From the NCBI RefSeq assembly GCF_900176165.1, contig NZ_FWWU01000004.1, positions 248,001 through 312,000 of the forward strand: a stretch of 64,000 bases of DNA, in the 5' to 3' direction. This document shows, one piece after another, positions 18,644-31,077 of this stretch. The stretch is from Deinococcus hopiensis KR-140. Its GTDB lineage: Bacteria > Deinococcota > Deinococci > Deinococcales > Deinococcaceae. The translations under genes and the position numbers were made by a program. The notes below the pieces were generated by a model, which did not search any database, was not told where the DNA came from, and worked only from the letters and a program-made list of their open reading frames with translations. Positions within the stretch are counted from its first letter, which is position 1. The number at the start of each line of letters is the position of its first letter.

Positions 18644-19414
18644 ATGTTCAATCGCTCACATCTTCTTAAGCTGGCCCTTGCTGGAACCTTGCTGGCGTCG
18701 ACTGCCGGTGCACAGACTCAGCAGAGCACGCTTCCCACATCTGTCCGCGCACAGATGAATAGCATTCTGCAAAGCAGCAGCACCTCAGCCACGACGCTGT
18801 CAACTGCCGCTCAGGCACGGCTGACTGCACTGCTGCGGCAGTACCCCGAGTATGCTGCTGCTCTTGCTGCCACTGCGGCGCAAGCACGCCCCTCACTCGC
18901 AGCAGCGATTAGTGGGTTTACCGCTAACGCTGTGCCTTCCGCGGCTGCAGCGATTGCAGGCTCTGTAGCCCGCGTTGTTCCTACTGCTGCAGCCGCTGTT
19001 GCGGCTGCGGCTGCAGCTGCAAATCCTGCGGCTGCAGCCCAAATTACTGGTCAGGTTGCACTGGCAGCACCTGCTCAAGCAGCAGCCATCGCCGCTGCGG
19101 TCACGACTGCAGCACCTGCTCAAGCGGCAGCCATTGCTCAAACGGCGGCCCAGGCCAATCCTGCAGCAGCGGCAGCGATTGCTGCTGCTGTGGCGACAGC
19201 GGCTCCACAGGCGGCCGCAGCGATTGCTGCAGCTGTTGTGCAGGCGGTGCCAACAGCGTCCCAGGCTATTAGCGCGGCTGTTGTGGTTGCCGTTCCCGCC
19301 GCTGCGGCTGCAATTTCTACCGCCGTCGGCACAGCGCTTGCCAACCCAATTCCCCTCCCACCGCTCGTCAACAACACGACTTCGCCCATCACCCCTATTA
19401 GCCCCCGCTCCTAA
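18644..19414 (+). CDS. Secreted alanine-rich protein with eleven 15-residue repeats
   Basis: A 256-residue protein starts at ATG 18644 after a GGGAGGG site. It has a signal peptide (cleavage near STAGA-QT), a Ser/Thr/Gln-rich spacer, then residues 67-231 divide exactly into eleven units of 15 residues with the pattern xPxxAAAIxxxVxxA (examples APAQAAAIAAAVTTA and VPAAAAAISTAVGTA). A Pro/Asn/Thr-rich tail follows. The pattern fits short amphipathic Ala-rich helices broken by one Pro per turn, a helical solenoid or coat-like structure. I recognise no named family. It is followed 18 bases later by a TPR protein and then an O-antigen-ligase-like protein, so it may be an envelope or matrix protein linked to a glycan. 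Confidence 0.8.
   Translation: MFNRSHLLKLALAGTLLASTAGAQTQQSTLPTSVRAQMNSILQSSSTSATTLSTAAQARLTALLRQYPEYAAALAATAAQARPSLAAAISGFTANAVPSAAAAIAGSVARVVPTAAAAVAAAAAAANPAAAAQITGQVALAAPAQAAAIAAAVTTAAPAQAAAIAQTAAQANPAAAAAIAAAVATAAPQAAAAIAAAVVQAVPTASQAISAAVVVAVPAAAAAISTAVGTALANPIPLPPLVNNTTSPITPISPRS
18842..19336 (+). repeat. Eleven tandem 45-bp coding repeats
   Basis: This is the DNA span of the 15-residue repeats in the Ala-rich protein. The nucleotide copies have diverged but keep the codons for Pro at position 2 and the Ala-Ala-Ala-Ile block, so selection on the protein pattern is more likely than recent slippage. Confidence 0.75.
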
Positions 19415-19432
19415 AACCCAATTCTCCCGTCG

Positions 19433-20047
19433 GTGTTACTTCTATTTCGGGCATTCGTTCTAATACTGGTGGCAGTCAGTGTAGTCGGTTGGACTACACT
19501 GACTGCCATCAATGGCTATAGTGTCAGCAAGGTACGCGAACGAGCTGCTTCTTTGGCAGGATTGGCCCAATACGATCAGTCTTGGAAGGCGCTCGAAACA
19601 GAATTGAAACGAAATCCAAAATCAGCTGAACTTTGGTCTGATCTTGGCCAAACGTATAGGGCGGCTTGGTATTTGCATGATGCAGGCCTTACAACGGCTC
19701 CCGCAAAACTGTTGCGGGAGCCTGACCTATGGTTTAATCATTCAAAAGATTGGCTATTTAATCATGCACTTTCGGCATATAAGGAAGCAGCAAGGCTTAA
19801 TCGCCTCAGCGCAATGCCTTGGTACGAAATGGGCCGCCTTCTTTCCTTGGCCGAGCATCACAGTGAAGCTGATGCAGCTTTTGAGCAAGCACTAAAACGA
19901 GACCCTCATAATCCCGGCTTTATAGTTGACAGAGCAAAAGCTCTTGAGCGAGCGGGTCATACGGAGGCAGCATTGGCTGCTTTTAGAAAAGCGGAGGAAA
20001 TTCTTCCCAACCAGGAGAGCGAAAGTGCCGAGGAACGTCTTAAGTGA
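19433..20047 (+). CDS. Membrane-anchored TPR protein
   Basis: A 204-residue protein starts at GTG 19433, 18 bases after the Ala-rich gene. Residues 3-24 form a membrane anchor; the rest has TPR-like helix pairs (AELWSDLGQTYRAAWYLHDA; PWYEMGRLLSLAEHHSEADA, and the following AAFEQALKRDP; AALAAFRKAEEILP). It probably scaffolds or guides the neighbouring membrane and secreted proteins. Codon use is more AT-rich than in the flanking operons, as in the next gene. Confidence 0.75.
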   Translation: MLLLFRAFVLILVAVSVVGWTTLTAINGYSVSKVRERAASLAGLAQYDQSWKALETELKRNPKSAELWSDLGQTYRAAWYLHDAGLTTAPAKLLREPDLWFNHSKDWLFNHALSAYKEAARLNRLSAMPWYEMGRLLSLAEHHSEADAAFEQALKRDPHNPGFIVDRAKALERAGHTEAALAAFRKAEEILPNQESESAEERLK

Positions 20048-20112
20048 ATATCTTTAGTTATTGGATCTGCCATTAATAAAATTCTAGTTAAGAGTAAAGT
20101 TATGGATGGATC

Positions 20113-21384
20113 ATGTTAGATCAAATTGCAAAAACATCAAATACTCTGTCATTTCTTCTTCTCCTACTTTTTGTTGCTTGGGGTCCTATTGCTCAGGGCA
20201 GTGTTTTTGCAGGGGGACAAGCGATTATCACCATTTTAGGTGCTCTGGTTTTCCTATTCTGCATTCTTGGTGTTGCACTTTCGAAGAGGCCTCGTTTTTA
20301 TAACTTGCCTTGGATCACCTCTATAGTACTTATGATAATCTGGATAGTGCTAAGTATTTTACATGCTCAATATTCTTTTGCTGCTTTCCAGCAGGGAGGA
20401 TTGCTAGTTAGCATGTTTTTGGCGGCCTTATCCGCCCAGTATCTCCTCAGGACAGTTTCCAGGAGGAATATCTTCGGCTTATGGCTACTACTTGTAGGTA
20501 CAACCATGTCGGCCTACGGAATTATACAAAAAATGGGGTATGGGAAAACACTTACAGTGGACCCAGCACTCATAACCTCCTTCTATTATAACCCCAGTCA
20601 CTTCGCGGGCTATATAATTCTTGCCCTACCAATTTCGCTTTGGGCACTTCTTTTTCACAAATCTATACTCACAAAAGTTTTAGGTCTTGCTACATCGGTT
20701 GCCCTCTTCTATTGCCTTTTACACACAAGCTCCTCGAGTTTTCCGGCAGCGGTTCTTGCCTCATCGATTGTATTTACCTTATGGATATGGAGACTTTTTC
20801 GCCCTCTTGGTTTCATTTTTGCTACATCAATAGTGCTTTTAGTTGGAGGAAGCGTCTGGCTGATATCGGACCAGCAGAAATGGCCTCTTATTGATCAAGC
20901 ACTAAAATTTTCTCAAAAAACCTCCATGTCCGGCTTTGTTCTTCCAAGAAAACGCATCTTGGAACAGGACCTCAAGGCGACTCAACATACACCCTTATAC
21001 GGAGTAGGTCCTGGTAATTTCGTCTACTTCATGCCTAAATTTCGCCCTGATAAGGCGGATAAGGGAAATGACCCTTCATTCAAGCTCGTTAATTATGCAC
21101 ATAATGACTATTTCCAAGTTGCTATCGAATTGGGAAAAACAGGCCTGGCAATATATTTAATTATTATTACCTTAACACTCCTCTCCGGTAGGCGACAAGA
21201 CATGCTTGGTGCTTCTTTGCTCTCAGGTCTTACAGGCCTGTGGATCTCGGGTCTGTATGATGCCCACTCGACAGTAATAGCTGGCACCATGGCATGGGCC
21301 TGGGTTTCCACAGGGGCTATTGCCGGCTTTTCTATCCCTTCTCAGGACCATGCAGCTATTACTGCTCCCGTGGAATCGAAATAA
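20113..21384 (+). CDS. O-antigen ligase / polymerase-like membrane protein (Wzy_C type)
   Basis: The 423-residue protein has about ten membrane segments and a large periplasmic loop late in the chain containing the ligase-family motif (TPLYGVGPGNF, then NYAHNDYFQVAIELG with the conserved His). Such proteins join or polymerise lipid-linked glycans outside the membrane, and also attach glycans to proteins. With the Ala-rich secreted repeat protein and the TPR protein upstream, a dedicated protein-glycosylation ligase is possible but unproven. The DNA is clearly AT-richer than the left operons. Confidence 0.8.
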   Translation: MLDQIAKTSNTLSFLLLLLFVAWGPIAQGSVFAGGQAIITILGALVFLFCILGVALSKRPRFYNLPWITSIVLMIIWIVLSILHAQYSFAAFQQGGLLVSMFLAALSAQYLLRTVSRRNIFGLWLLLVGTTMSAYGIIQKMGYGKTLTVDPALITSFYYNPSHFAGYIILALPISLWALLFHKSILTKVLGLATSVALFYCLLHTSSSSFPAAVLASSIVFTLWIWRLFRPLGFIFATSIVLLVGGSVWLISDQQKWPLIDQALKFSQKTSMSGFVLPRKRILEQDLKATQHTPLYGVGPGNFVYFMPKFRPDKADKGNDPSFKLVNYAHNDYFQVAIELGKTGLAIYLIIITLTLLSGRRQDMLGASLLSGLTGLWISGLYDAHSTVIAGTMAWAWVSTGAIAGFSIPSQDHAAITAPVESK

Positions 21385-21538
21385 ACTCCCATTAATATAC
21401 ACTTCTTATATTGTCTAACAGTTTTTCGAACAGAAAATCACAAATTATCTCCCACTAAATAAAAGAAGGATTAGAAAGCTGTCAAGTTAAGATTGAGCCC
21501 ACTATAGCTAATGATACCAATTTCACTAAAATATCAGC

Positions 21539-22762
21539 TTATGACTTTCCTGTCTCCCTAACATCATCCAACTTCTCTATTTCTGAAGAGCGTTCTGCTT
21601 CGAATGCAAGGTATAGGCGGGCCAATAGTGCGGGATCCTTCAAACTGCCTCCCAACAATTCCTCAGCACGTTTCAAGCGGTAGCGGAGAGTATTGACATG
21701 GATATGAAGGTGTTCCGCCAGTTCAGGGAGGCTGCCAGCAAAACTGAGAAAGGACCGGAGGGTCGAGACAATGCGTCCCTTATCGTCCCCACGGCAAAGC
21801 CGTGCAATGAGTTGATCATGGAGGGTGTCGAGGGCTCCTGTGGTCAGCAGGGCATACAAAGGATCCATCGTGTGATACGTCGTGAACATCTGCTTTTGGT
21901 GCGTGGCCGCTAGGGCTTGTCGGGCTTCACGCTCTGCTGCACGCACAGAGGACAGGCCCATGTGGAGCCCACTTACGCCTACCCGCACCTCGCGAGCAGT
22001 ACTGACGGTTAGCGCCCTATGTAGATCGCGGGCTTCCCGCTCGAGGGTGGCCCGCTCCACTTTTGTCGGGTGCCAAAGCCATACTCCACGCTCACCCCGA
22101 ACAGTGGAGGATGACGAATATCCCCGCTCCAAGAAGTACCCCTCACCAACCGCCGTAAGCACATCCAACGCTTGAGCGAATGCCCCTCGCCCCACCGTTC
22201 CTGGTCTGGGAGAATGAGTGAAAGCAGCGACGGCGATAGCGACAGGTTCCTCACGCGAAGCCTCTTCACTCTGGAGAGTTCCGGATAAAAGCGCTTCCAA
22301 GGCCCGCTCCCCTACCCGCCTCCGCGCTGCTCCTGCAGCCGCCGCTTGCAACCGTGCAAGGAGGGCATATTCCGAAGCCAGGGGCAAGAGCGTTCTCCAT
22401 GCTTCCGGAACAGAAAGCGTCAAGGTACCGACCTGGCGATCCCCCATGGGATCGCTGTACGTCAGTCGGCGTATGAGGAGCGGTCCAGTCTCTTGTCCCG
22501 ACGACGCCACAACATCTCCCCAGCTGGCACGGATCTCAGCGAATCCACCTGTCAGCTGGGCGAGCAACGCCGTCAGTTCGCGCTCCGGCTGAGGCCCGGT
22601 GGCGGCGGAGCGCAGGGCCCGCAGGAGGTCAGCCATGCCGGGCAGGGCCAGGACCGAGGCGTCGGGCAGTTCGGGAGGCCGAGCCATTTCTGCACGCTGA
22701 GGCATTTGTTCAAAACTACAAGGTTGGGGCTCAGGATTCACCTTTTGCACCATTCGCACCAT
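21539..22762 (-). CDS. PucR/CdaR-family transcriptional regulator
   Basis: The 407-residue protein has a divergent N-terminal sensor region, a central GGDEF-like-fold region without catalytic motif, and the C-terminal PucR helix-turn-helix LAEHLHIHVNTLRYRLKRAE. This family controls catabolic operons. It is divergent from the 4-hydroxyphenylacetate operon with about 85 bases between starts, so it most likely controls that operon and itself. Alternative internal starts (MPQRAEM) are possible. Confidence 0.85.
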   Translation of the reverse strand: MVRMVQKVNPEPQPCSFEQMPQRAEMARPPELPDASVLALPGMADLLRALRSAATGPQPERELTALLAQLTGGFAEIRASWGDVVASSGQETGPLLIRRLTYSDPMGDRQVGTLTLSVPEAWRTLLPLASEYALLARLQAAAAGAARRRVGERALEALLSGTLQSEEASREEPVAIAVAAFTHSPRPGTVGRGAFAQALDVLTAVGEGYFLERGYSSSSTVRGERGVWLWHPTKVERATLEREARDLHRALTVSTAREVRVGVSGLHMGLSSVRAAEREARQALAATHQKQMFTTYHTMDPLYALLTTGALDTLHDQLIARLCRGDDKGRIVSTLRSFLSFAGSLPELAEHLHIHVNTLRYRLKRAEELLGGSLKDPALLARLYLAFEAERSSEIEKLDDVRETGKS

Positions 22763-22847
22763 GTGCCCTTCCCCTTATGCTGAGGAGGCAACCCTTTGCA
22801 CCCAGACCCTTTCCTCTGCCGGAGGACCTCATGATTGGAGCGCATCC

Positions 22848-23648
22848 TTGAAACTCGCCCGCTTTATCGCCGGAGGCCGGTTCCTCAACGGCTTTCTTCA
22901 AGACGGCCACCTCATTGACGCGGCTGGCGTAGCCCACGATCCAGAACAGGTGCAGTTCCGCCTCCCGGTGGACCCGCCCAAGGTCATCGCCCTCGCCCTG
23001 AACTTCAACGACCACGCGGGCGAACTGGGCCTAACGCAACCGAAAGAGCCCGCCCTGTTCTGGAAGCCCAACACTACGCTGCTGCCACACCGGGGCACAG
23101 TGATCTACCCGCGCGGGGCTGAGTTCATGCATTACGAAGTCGAACTGGGTGTGATCATTGGGCGTGACGCCCGGCGGGTAAAGGCGAAAGACGCCATGGA
23201 CTACGTTGGCGGCTACACCATCGGCAATGACCTGGTGGTCCGCGATTACGTAACCAATACTTTCCGCCCCCCCTTGCGCGGAAAGGGCTGGGACACCTTT
23301 GGACCTCTAGGCCCGTACTACGTCACCGCAGACGAAGTTGCTGACCCGCACAACCTGAAGCTCACTGCCCACGTGAATGGAGAGCTGCGGCAGGAAGGCA
23401 GCACCCGCGACATGATCTTCGGCATTCCCGAACTGATCGAGCACATCTCGCGCTTCATGACCCTCCAGAAAGACGACGTGATCCTGACGGGTACCCCCAA
23501 GGGCATTTCCCACGTTCACCCCGGCGACGTGATGCGGCTGGAGGTGGAAGGCCTGGGCGTGTTGCAAAACGACATTCAGGAGGAGGATGAGGGGGCTGAG
23601 CCCATCAAGGGAAAAGAAAGCAAGGAAGGCGAGTGGGACGGGCGTTGA
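22848..23648 (+). CDS. Fumarylacetoacetate hydrolase-family protein (HpaG-like)
   Basis: The family domain begins at LARFIAGG, so I choose TTG 22848, seven bases after GGAG; this gives 266 residues. An upstream ATG at 22761 is in frame but would overlap the divergent regulator. Metal-binding acidic residues sit in HYEVELGVIIG and in the YTIGNDLVVRDY region. GKGWDTFGPLGPY is the substrate loop. In homoprotocatechuate degradation HpaG decarboxylates and isomerises 5-oxo-pent-3-ene-1,2,5-tricarboxylate; E. coli HpaG has two such domains, this protein has one. It might also cover the missing HpaF isomerisation, which is inference. Confidence 0.8.
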   Translation: MKLARFIAGGRFLNGFLQDGHLIDAAGVAHDPEQVQFRLPVDPPKVIALALNFNDHAGELGLTQPKEPALFWKPNTTLLPHRGTVIYPRGAEFMHYEVELGVIIGRDARRVKAKDAMDYVGGYTIGNDLVVRDYVTNTFRPPLRGKGWDTFGPLGPYYVTADEVADPHNLKLTAHVNGELRQEGSTRDMIFGIPELIEHISRFMTLQKDDVILTGTPKGISHVHPGDVMRLEVEGLGVLQNDIQEEDEGAEPIKGKESKEGEWDGR

Positions 23649-23698
23649 GGAGCGTTGGACCGGGAGAAAGGCTCATGCACCGGGCGCAGGCTGGAAGC

Positions 23699-24462
23699 AT
23701 GAAGCTCCTGTCTGCCCTATTGCTGGGCCTCCCCGGGCTTGCCCTGGCCGCGCCTGTACATTCTGAGATGCAGTCCTACGCCAATGTGAATGGCCGGGTT
23801 CAGCCGGTCTTTGCGTGGTGCGACGCGCCTGACCGGGTGCTGGCGGTGACACAGCCGACAAAAGTCGCCATGACGCCCCAGCCCGTTACGCTGCTGACGT
23901 GGCCCAAAGCCAAGACCGGTCAGTTGCAGCGAGCCTCTTGGCAACTTGGCCCCAATGATGCGGGGGCAGGCAACGTCTACGTGGCCCTGACACCTGCCGG
24001 ACAGATGGCGGCGCAGACCCCAGCCTCCTACGTCCATCTGAGCAATGTCCAGAACGTCAACGATCCTGCTTACCGCATGACGAAGGTGGGACCGTTCAAG
24101 CTCGGCAACAGGATCTATGACTGCCGTTATGAGCCTCAGGCCACGTTCGTAGGTACAACGGCCAACCGCACCGTCACCGTGTGGGACAGCGGCAAGCGGA
24201 CTACATACGGCACCCAGAACTTCAACGGCACGCGGGGCGTTCTGCTGCGGGGGGACCAGACGGCCTACGGAGCCACGACGCGGGAATCCAGCCGAGTGAC
24301 TGGCTTTCAACGCGTTTACCTCTGGACCACGCCCGACGGCTACACCTACCGGGTAGAAATGACTGAAAGCGGGGCGAGCGTGACTGTCCTCAAAAACGGC
24401 AAAGTCCTGCGCCGCGAACCCTTCCTCGCCTACTCCGTCTCCCTCCCTGCCAAGGAGCAACC

Positions 24463-24466
<4 letters not shown>
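23699..24466 (+). CDS. Secreted protein of unknown function
   Basis: The protein (255 residues from ATG 23699; ATG 23675 with a good GGAGAAAGG site would add eight) has a signal peptide KLLSALLLGLPGLALA and then a mature domain with a Cys in FAWCDAPDRV and another in IYDCRYEP, likely a disulfide. I recognise no family. It is placed between hpaG-like and hpaE in the catabolic operon, 50 bases after the first and overlapping the second by four bases, which is unusual for a secreted protein of no known pathway role. Confidence 0.65.
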
Positions 24467-26012
<1,546 letters not shown>

Positions 26013-26016
<4 letters not shown>

Positions 26017-26825
26017 GCAGCGTTCACCGCCTCCTCATTACCGGGGCCGCTGGAGAAGTCGGCTCGGCCCTGCGCGAGGGTTTACGTGGACACTTCCCCT
26101 TTCTGCGCCTCACAGATAACCGCGATCTGGGAGAGGCGATTGAAGGCGAGGAGCTCGTCCAAGCCGACCTCATGGACTTCGACGCCGTTCGGCGGGCCTT
26201 AGAAGGTGTGGACGCCGTGATTCACCTCGGAGGCATCGCCAACGAGCACACCTACGAGCGCCTCCGCGACGTGAATATCGACGGCACGTACAACGTCTTG
26301 GAAGCGGCGCGGCAGGCAGGAGTGCAGCGGCTCGCCTTCGCCTCCTCCATCCATACCGTCGGCTTTTACCCACGCTCAGAGCAGATTGGGACGGACGTGC
26401 CCGTGCGCCCCGACACCTACTACGGCGTCAGCAAGGTCTTTGGCGAGGCGCTCGGCCGCATGTACTTCGAGCGATACGGCATGGAGTTTGTCAGTGTCCG
26501 CATCTGCTCTTTCCAGGACATGCCGAAAGACGCCCGGCATCTCAGCACCTGGTTTTCGCCCCGCGACACAGTTCAGATGTTCGAGAAGGCTGTCACCGTG
26601 CCGAGCGTCGGCTTCCTGGTCGTTGCGGGTATCAGTGGCAACACCCGCCGTTGGATGACGGAGGACGGCTGGGACGTGCTGGGCTACGTACCACAGGACA
26701 ACGCCGAAACCTACGCCGCCGAGGTGGAGCACATTCACGGTGCCCCAGAGGACATCACCGAGCAGCGTCAGGGCGGAATTTTCGTGGATTCGAGTTACAC
26801 CGGCCTTGCCGGGAAGGAGAAGTAA
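26013..26825 (+). CDS. NAD-dependent epimerase/dehydratase (uronate dehydrogenase-like)
   Basis: The 270-residue protein has the extended-SDR signature: TGAAGEVGSALREGL at the N-terminus, FASSIHTVGFYP and YYGVSKVFGE with the catalytic Tyr and Lys. It resembles uronate dehydrogenases, which oxidise hexuronic acids to aldarolactones. It lies inside the hpa operon with overlaps on both sides, though no known step of this pathway needs it. Possibly it detoxifies an intermediate or processes a phenolic sugar. Confidence 0.8.
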
Positions 26826-26826
26826 G

Positions 26827-29277
<2,451 letters not shown>

Positions 29278-29288
<11 letters not shown>

Positions 29289-30150
29289 GCCATCGGCCGT
29301 TGGCCGTTCGCCAGCAGCAGGGAGGGTCATTCCCGAGGAAGCCCTTTCTGGCCTTGCCACGGAACTGGAAGGAGCGGAGGTGAGCGGAGTGCAACTTCTC
29401 CCCTTCTCCGAACGCTTCTCCAACATGACGATTGCAGACGCCTACGCCGTGCAGCGGGCATGGGTGGCACAGAAGGTAAAGGGCGGGCGGCAGGTCGTAG
29501 GACACAAGATCGGGCTGACCTCGCGGGCGATGCAGATGGCCTCGCAGATCACTGAGCCGGATTACGGGGCACTACTGGACGACATGTTCTTCGAGCCGAA
29601 CGGGGATCTTCCCCTGTCGCGCTTTGTGGCCCCGAAGGTAGAGGTGGAACTCGCCTTCCTCCTGAAAGCGGACCTGCAAGGCCCCAATGTCACCGTCTTC
29701 GATGTGCTGCGCGCTACCGAATACGTGACGCCCGCCGCTGAGATCATCGACGCCAGGATTCAGCGAGTGAGCAAAGAGACAGGCAAACCCCGCCGGGTGA
29801 CGGATACTATCAGCGACAACGCCGCGAATGCGGGCGTAATTGTAGGTGGACGTGCCGTGCGCCCAGACGACCTGGACCTGCGATGGGCAGCGGCACTCTG
29901 CATCCGTAACGGCGTAATTGAGGAAACGGGCGTGGCAGCAGGCGTGCTGGGGCACCCGGCAGCCGGTATTGCCTGGCTCGCCAATCGTCTCGCTCCCCAC
30001 GGGGAGGGACTAAGGGCTGGAGAATTCGTGATGGCTGGGTCGTTCACGCGCCCAGTGGACATCGCTTCGGGCGACGTCTTTACATTCGACTACGGCCCGC
30101 TGGGCACCTTCTCGTGCCGCTTTACAGGAGATGCGCGTGGACACAACTAA
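29278..30150 (+). CDS. hpaH: 2-oxo-hept-4-ene-1,7-dioate hydratase
   Basis: The 290-residue protein has the hydratase motif GHKIGLTSRAMQ, the metal-binding VEVELAFLLK and a long conserved C-terminus (GDVFTFDYGPLGTF). HpaH adds water to the enolic acid before aldol cleavage. The start overlaps hpaD by 11 bases; an N-terminal extension of about 20 residues may be non-functional if the real start is an internal codon. Confidence 0.92.
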
Positions 30151-30901
30151 CGGGTTCAAAGCGGCGCTCGAGCGGGGCGAGACAGTCTATGGCCTCTGGC
30201 TCGCGCTGGCGAATGCATACACGGCTGAGATCTGCGCGGGAGCTGGATTCGACTGGCTGGTGGTAGACGGCGAGCACGCCCCCAACGACCTGCGGTCCAT
30301 CCTCACTCAGCTTCAGGCCATCGCGCCGTACCCTTCGCATCCAGTGGTGCGTCCCCCTGTAGGTGATCCTGTTCAGATCAAGCAGTTGCTGGATATCGGC
30401 GCTTGCAACCTCCTAATCCCGATGGTGGAGTCGGCAGCGCAGGCCCGTCAACTCGTGGCGGCTACCCGCTATCCGCCGGAAGGGATTCGCGGAGTGGGAG
30501 CTTCTATCGCCCGGGTCAGCGGGTTTTCCCGAAGCGCGGCGTATTTGAAGACGGCGAACGAAAGTATTTGCCTACTACTTCAAGTGGAATCTGTAACTGG
30601 CCTGGAAGCCCTCGAAGAGATCGCTGCAGTAGACGGCGTAGACGGCGTGTTTATTGGTCCAGCAGACCTCGCAGCCAGCTTCGGCCACCTTGGTCACGCC
30701 GGGCATCCGGAAGTTCAGGCGGCCATTCAGGACTCGGCGCGGCGTATCCGGAGCGCAGGCAAGGTAGCAGGCATTCTTGCGACAGACGAGGTGATGGCCC
30801 GGACATACCTGCAATGGGGCTACACCTTCGTCGCCGTGGGGGTGGACAGCATGATGCTGGCTCAGCAAACCTCGGCCTTGCTGGCAAAGTTCAAGGCGTA
30901 A
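30131..30901 (+). CDS. hpaI: 4-hydroxy-2-oxoheptanedioate aldolase
   Basis: A 256-residue class II aldolase of the HpcH/HpaI family: VVDGEHAPNDL (active site), a metal-binding Glu in LLLQVESVTGLE and FIGPADLAASFGHLGH. It cleaves the product of HpaH to pyruvate and succinate semialdehyde. It overlaps hpaH by 20 bases and is the last gene of the operon. Confidence 0.93.
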   Translation: MRVDTTNGFKAALERGETVYGLWLALANAYTAEICAGAGFDWLVVDGEHAPNDLRSILTQLQAIAPYPSHPVVRPPVGDPVQIKQLLDIGACNLLIPMVESAAQARQLVAATRYPPEGIRGVGASIARVSGFSRSAAYLKTANESICLLLQVESVTGLEALEEIAAVDGVDGVFIGPADLAASFGHLGHAGHPEVQAAIQDSARRIRSAGKVAGILATDEVMARTYLQWGYTFVAVGVDSMMLAQQTSALLAKFKA

Positions 30902-31062
30902 GGCCCGTTGCTCGTCACATGACGAGCATGGGGTGTGCAAACGAGGCAGAACGCCAGCCTGCACCGTTCCTCTCCCGTTGACGGAGGCATTCTTTCTCGG
31001 ATGTCACCATCAGGCCGAAGACTCTTTAAGGGACCGGTGCGTGTCTAGAGCGCTTCGCTTGC

Positions 31063-31068
31063 TACACT
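31063..31068 (+). promoter_or_regulatory. Leaderless-type -10 element (TACACT)
   Basis: The TANNNT box ends nine bases before ATG 31078 and there is no purine-rich ribosome site. This fits leaderless transcription of the polysaccharide kinase gene. Confidence 0.4.
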
Positions 31069-31077
31069 GTGAGTCGC

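Noticed and set aside
19138..19392. Minus-strand Ala-rich frame opposite the repeat protein
   Set aside because: GCN-rich repeats read as Ala- or Cys/Arg-rich in other frames; only the plus frame has a signal peptide and an exact 15-residue period.
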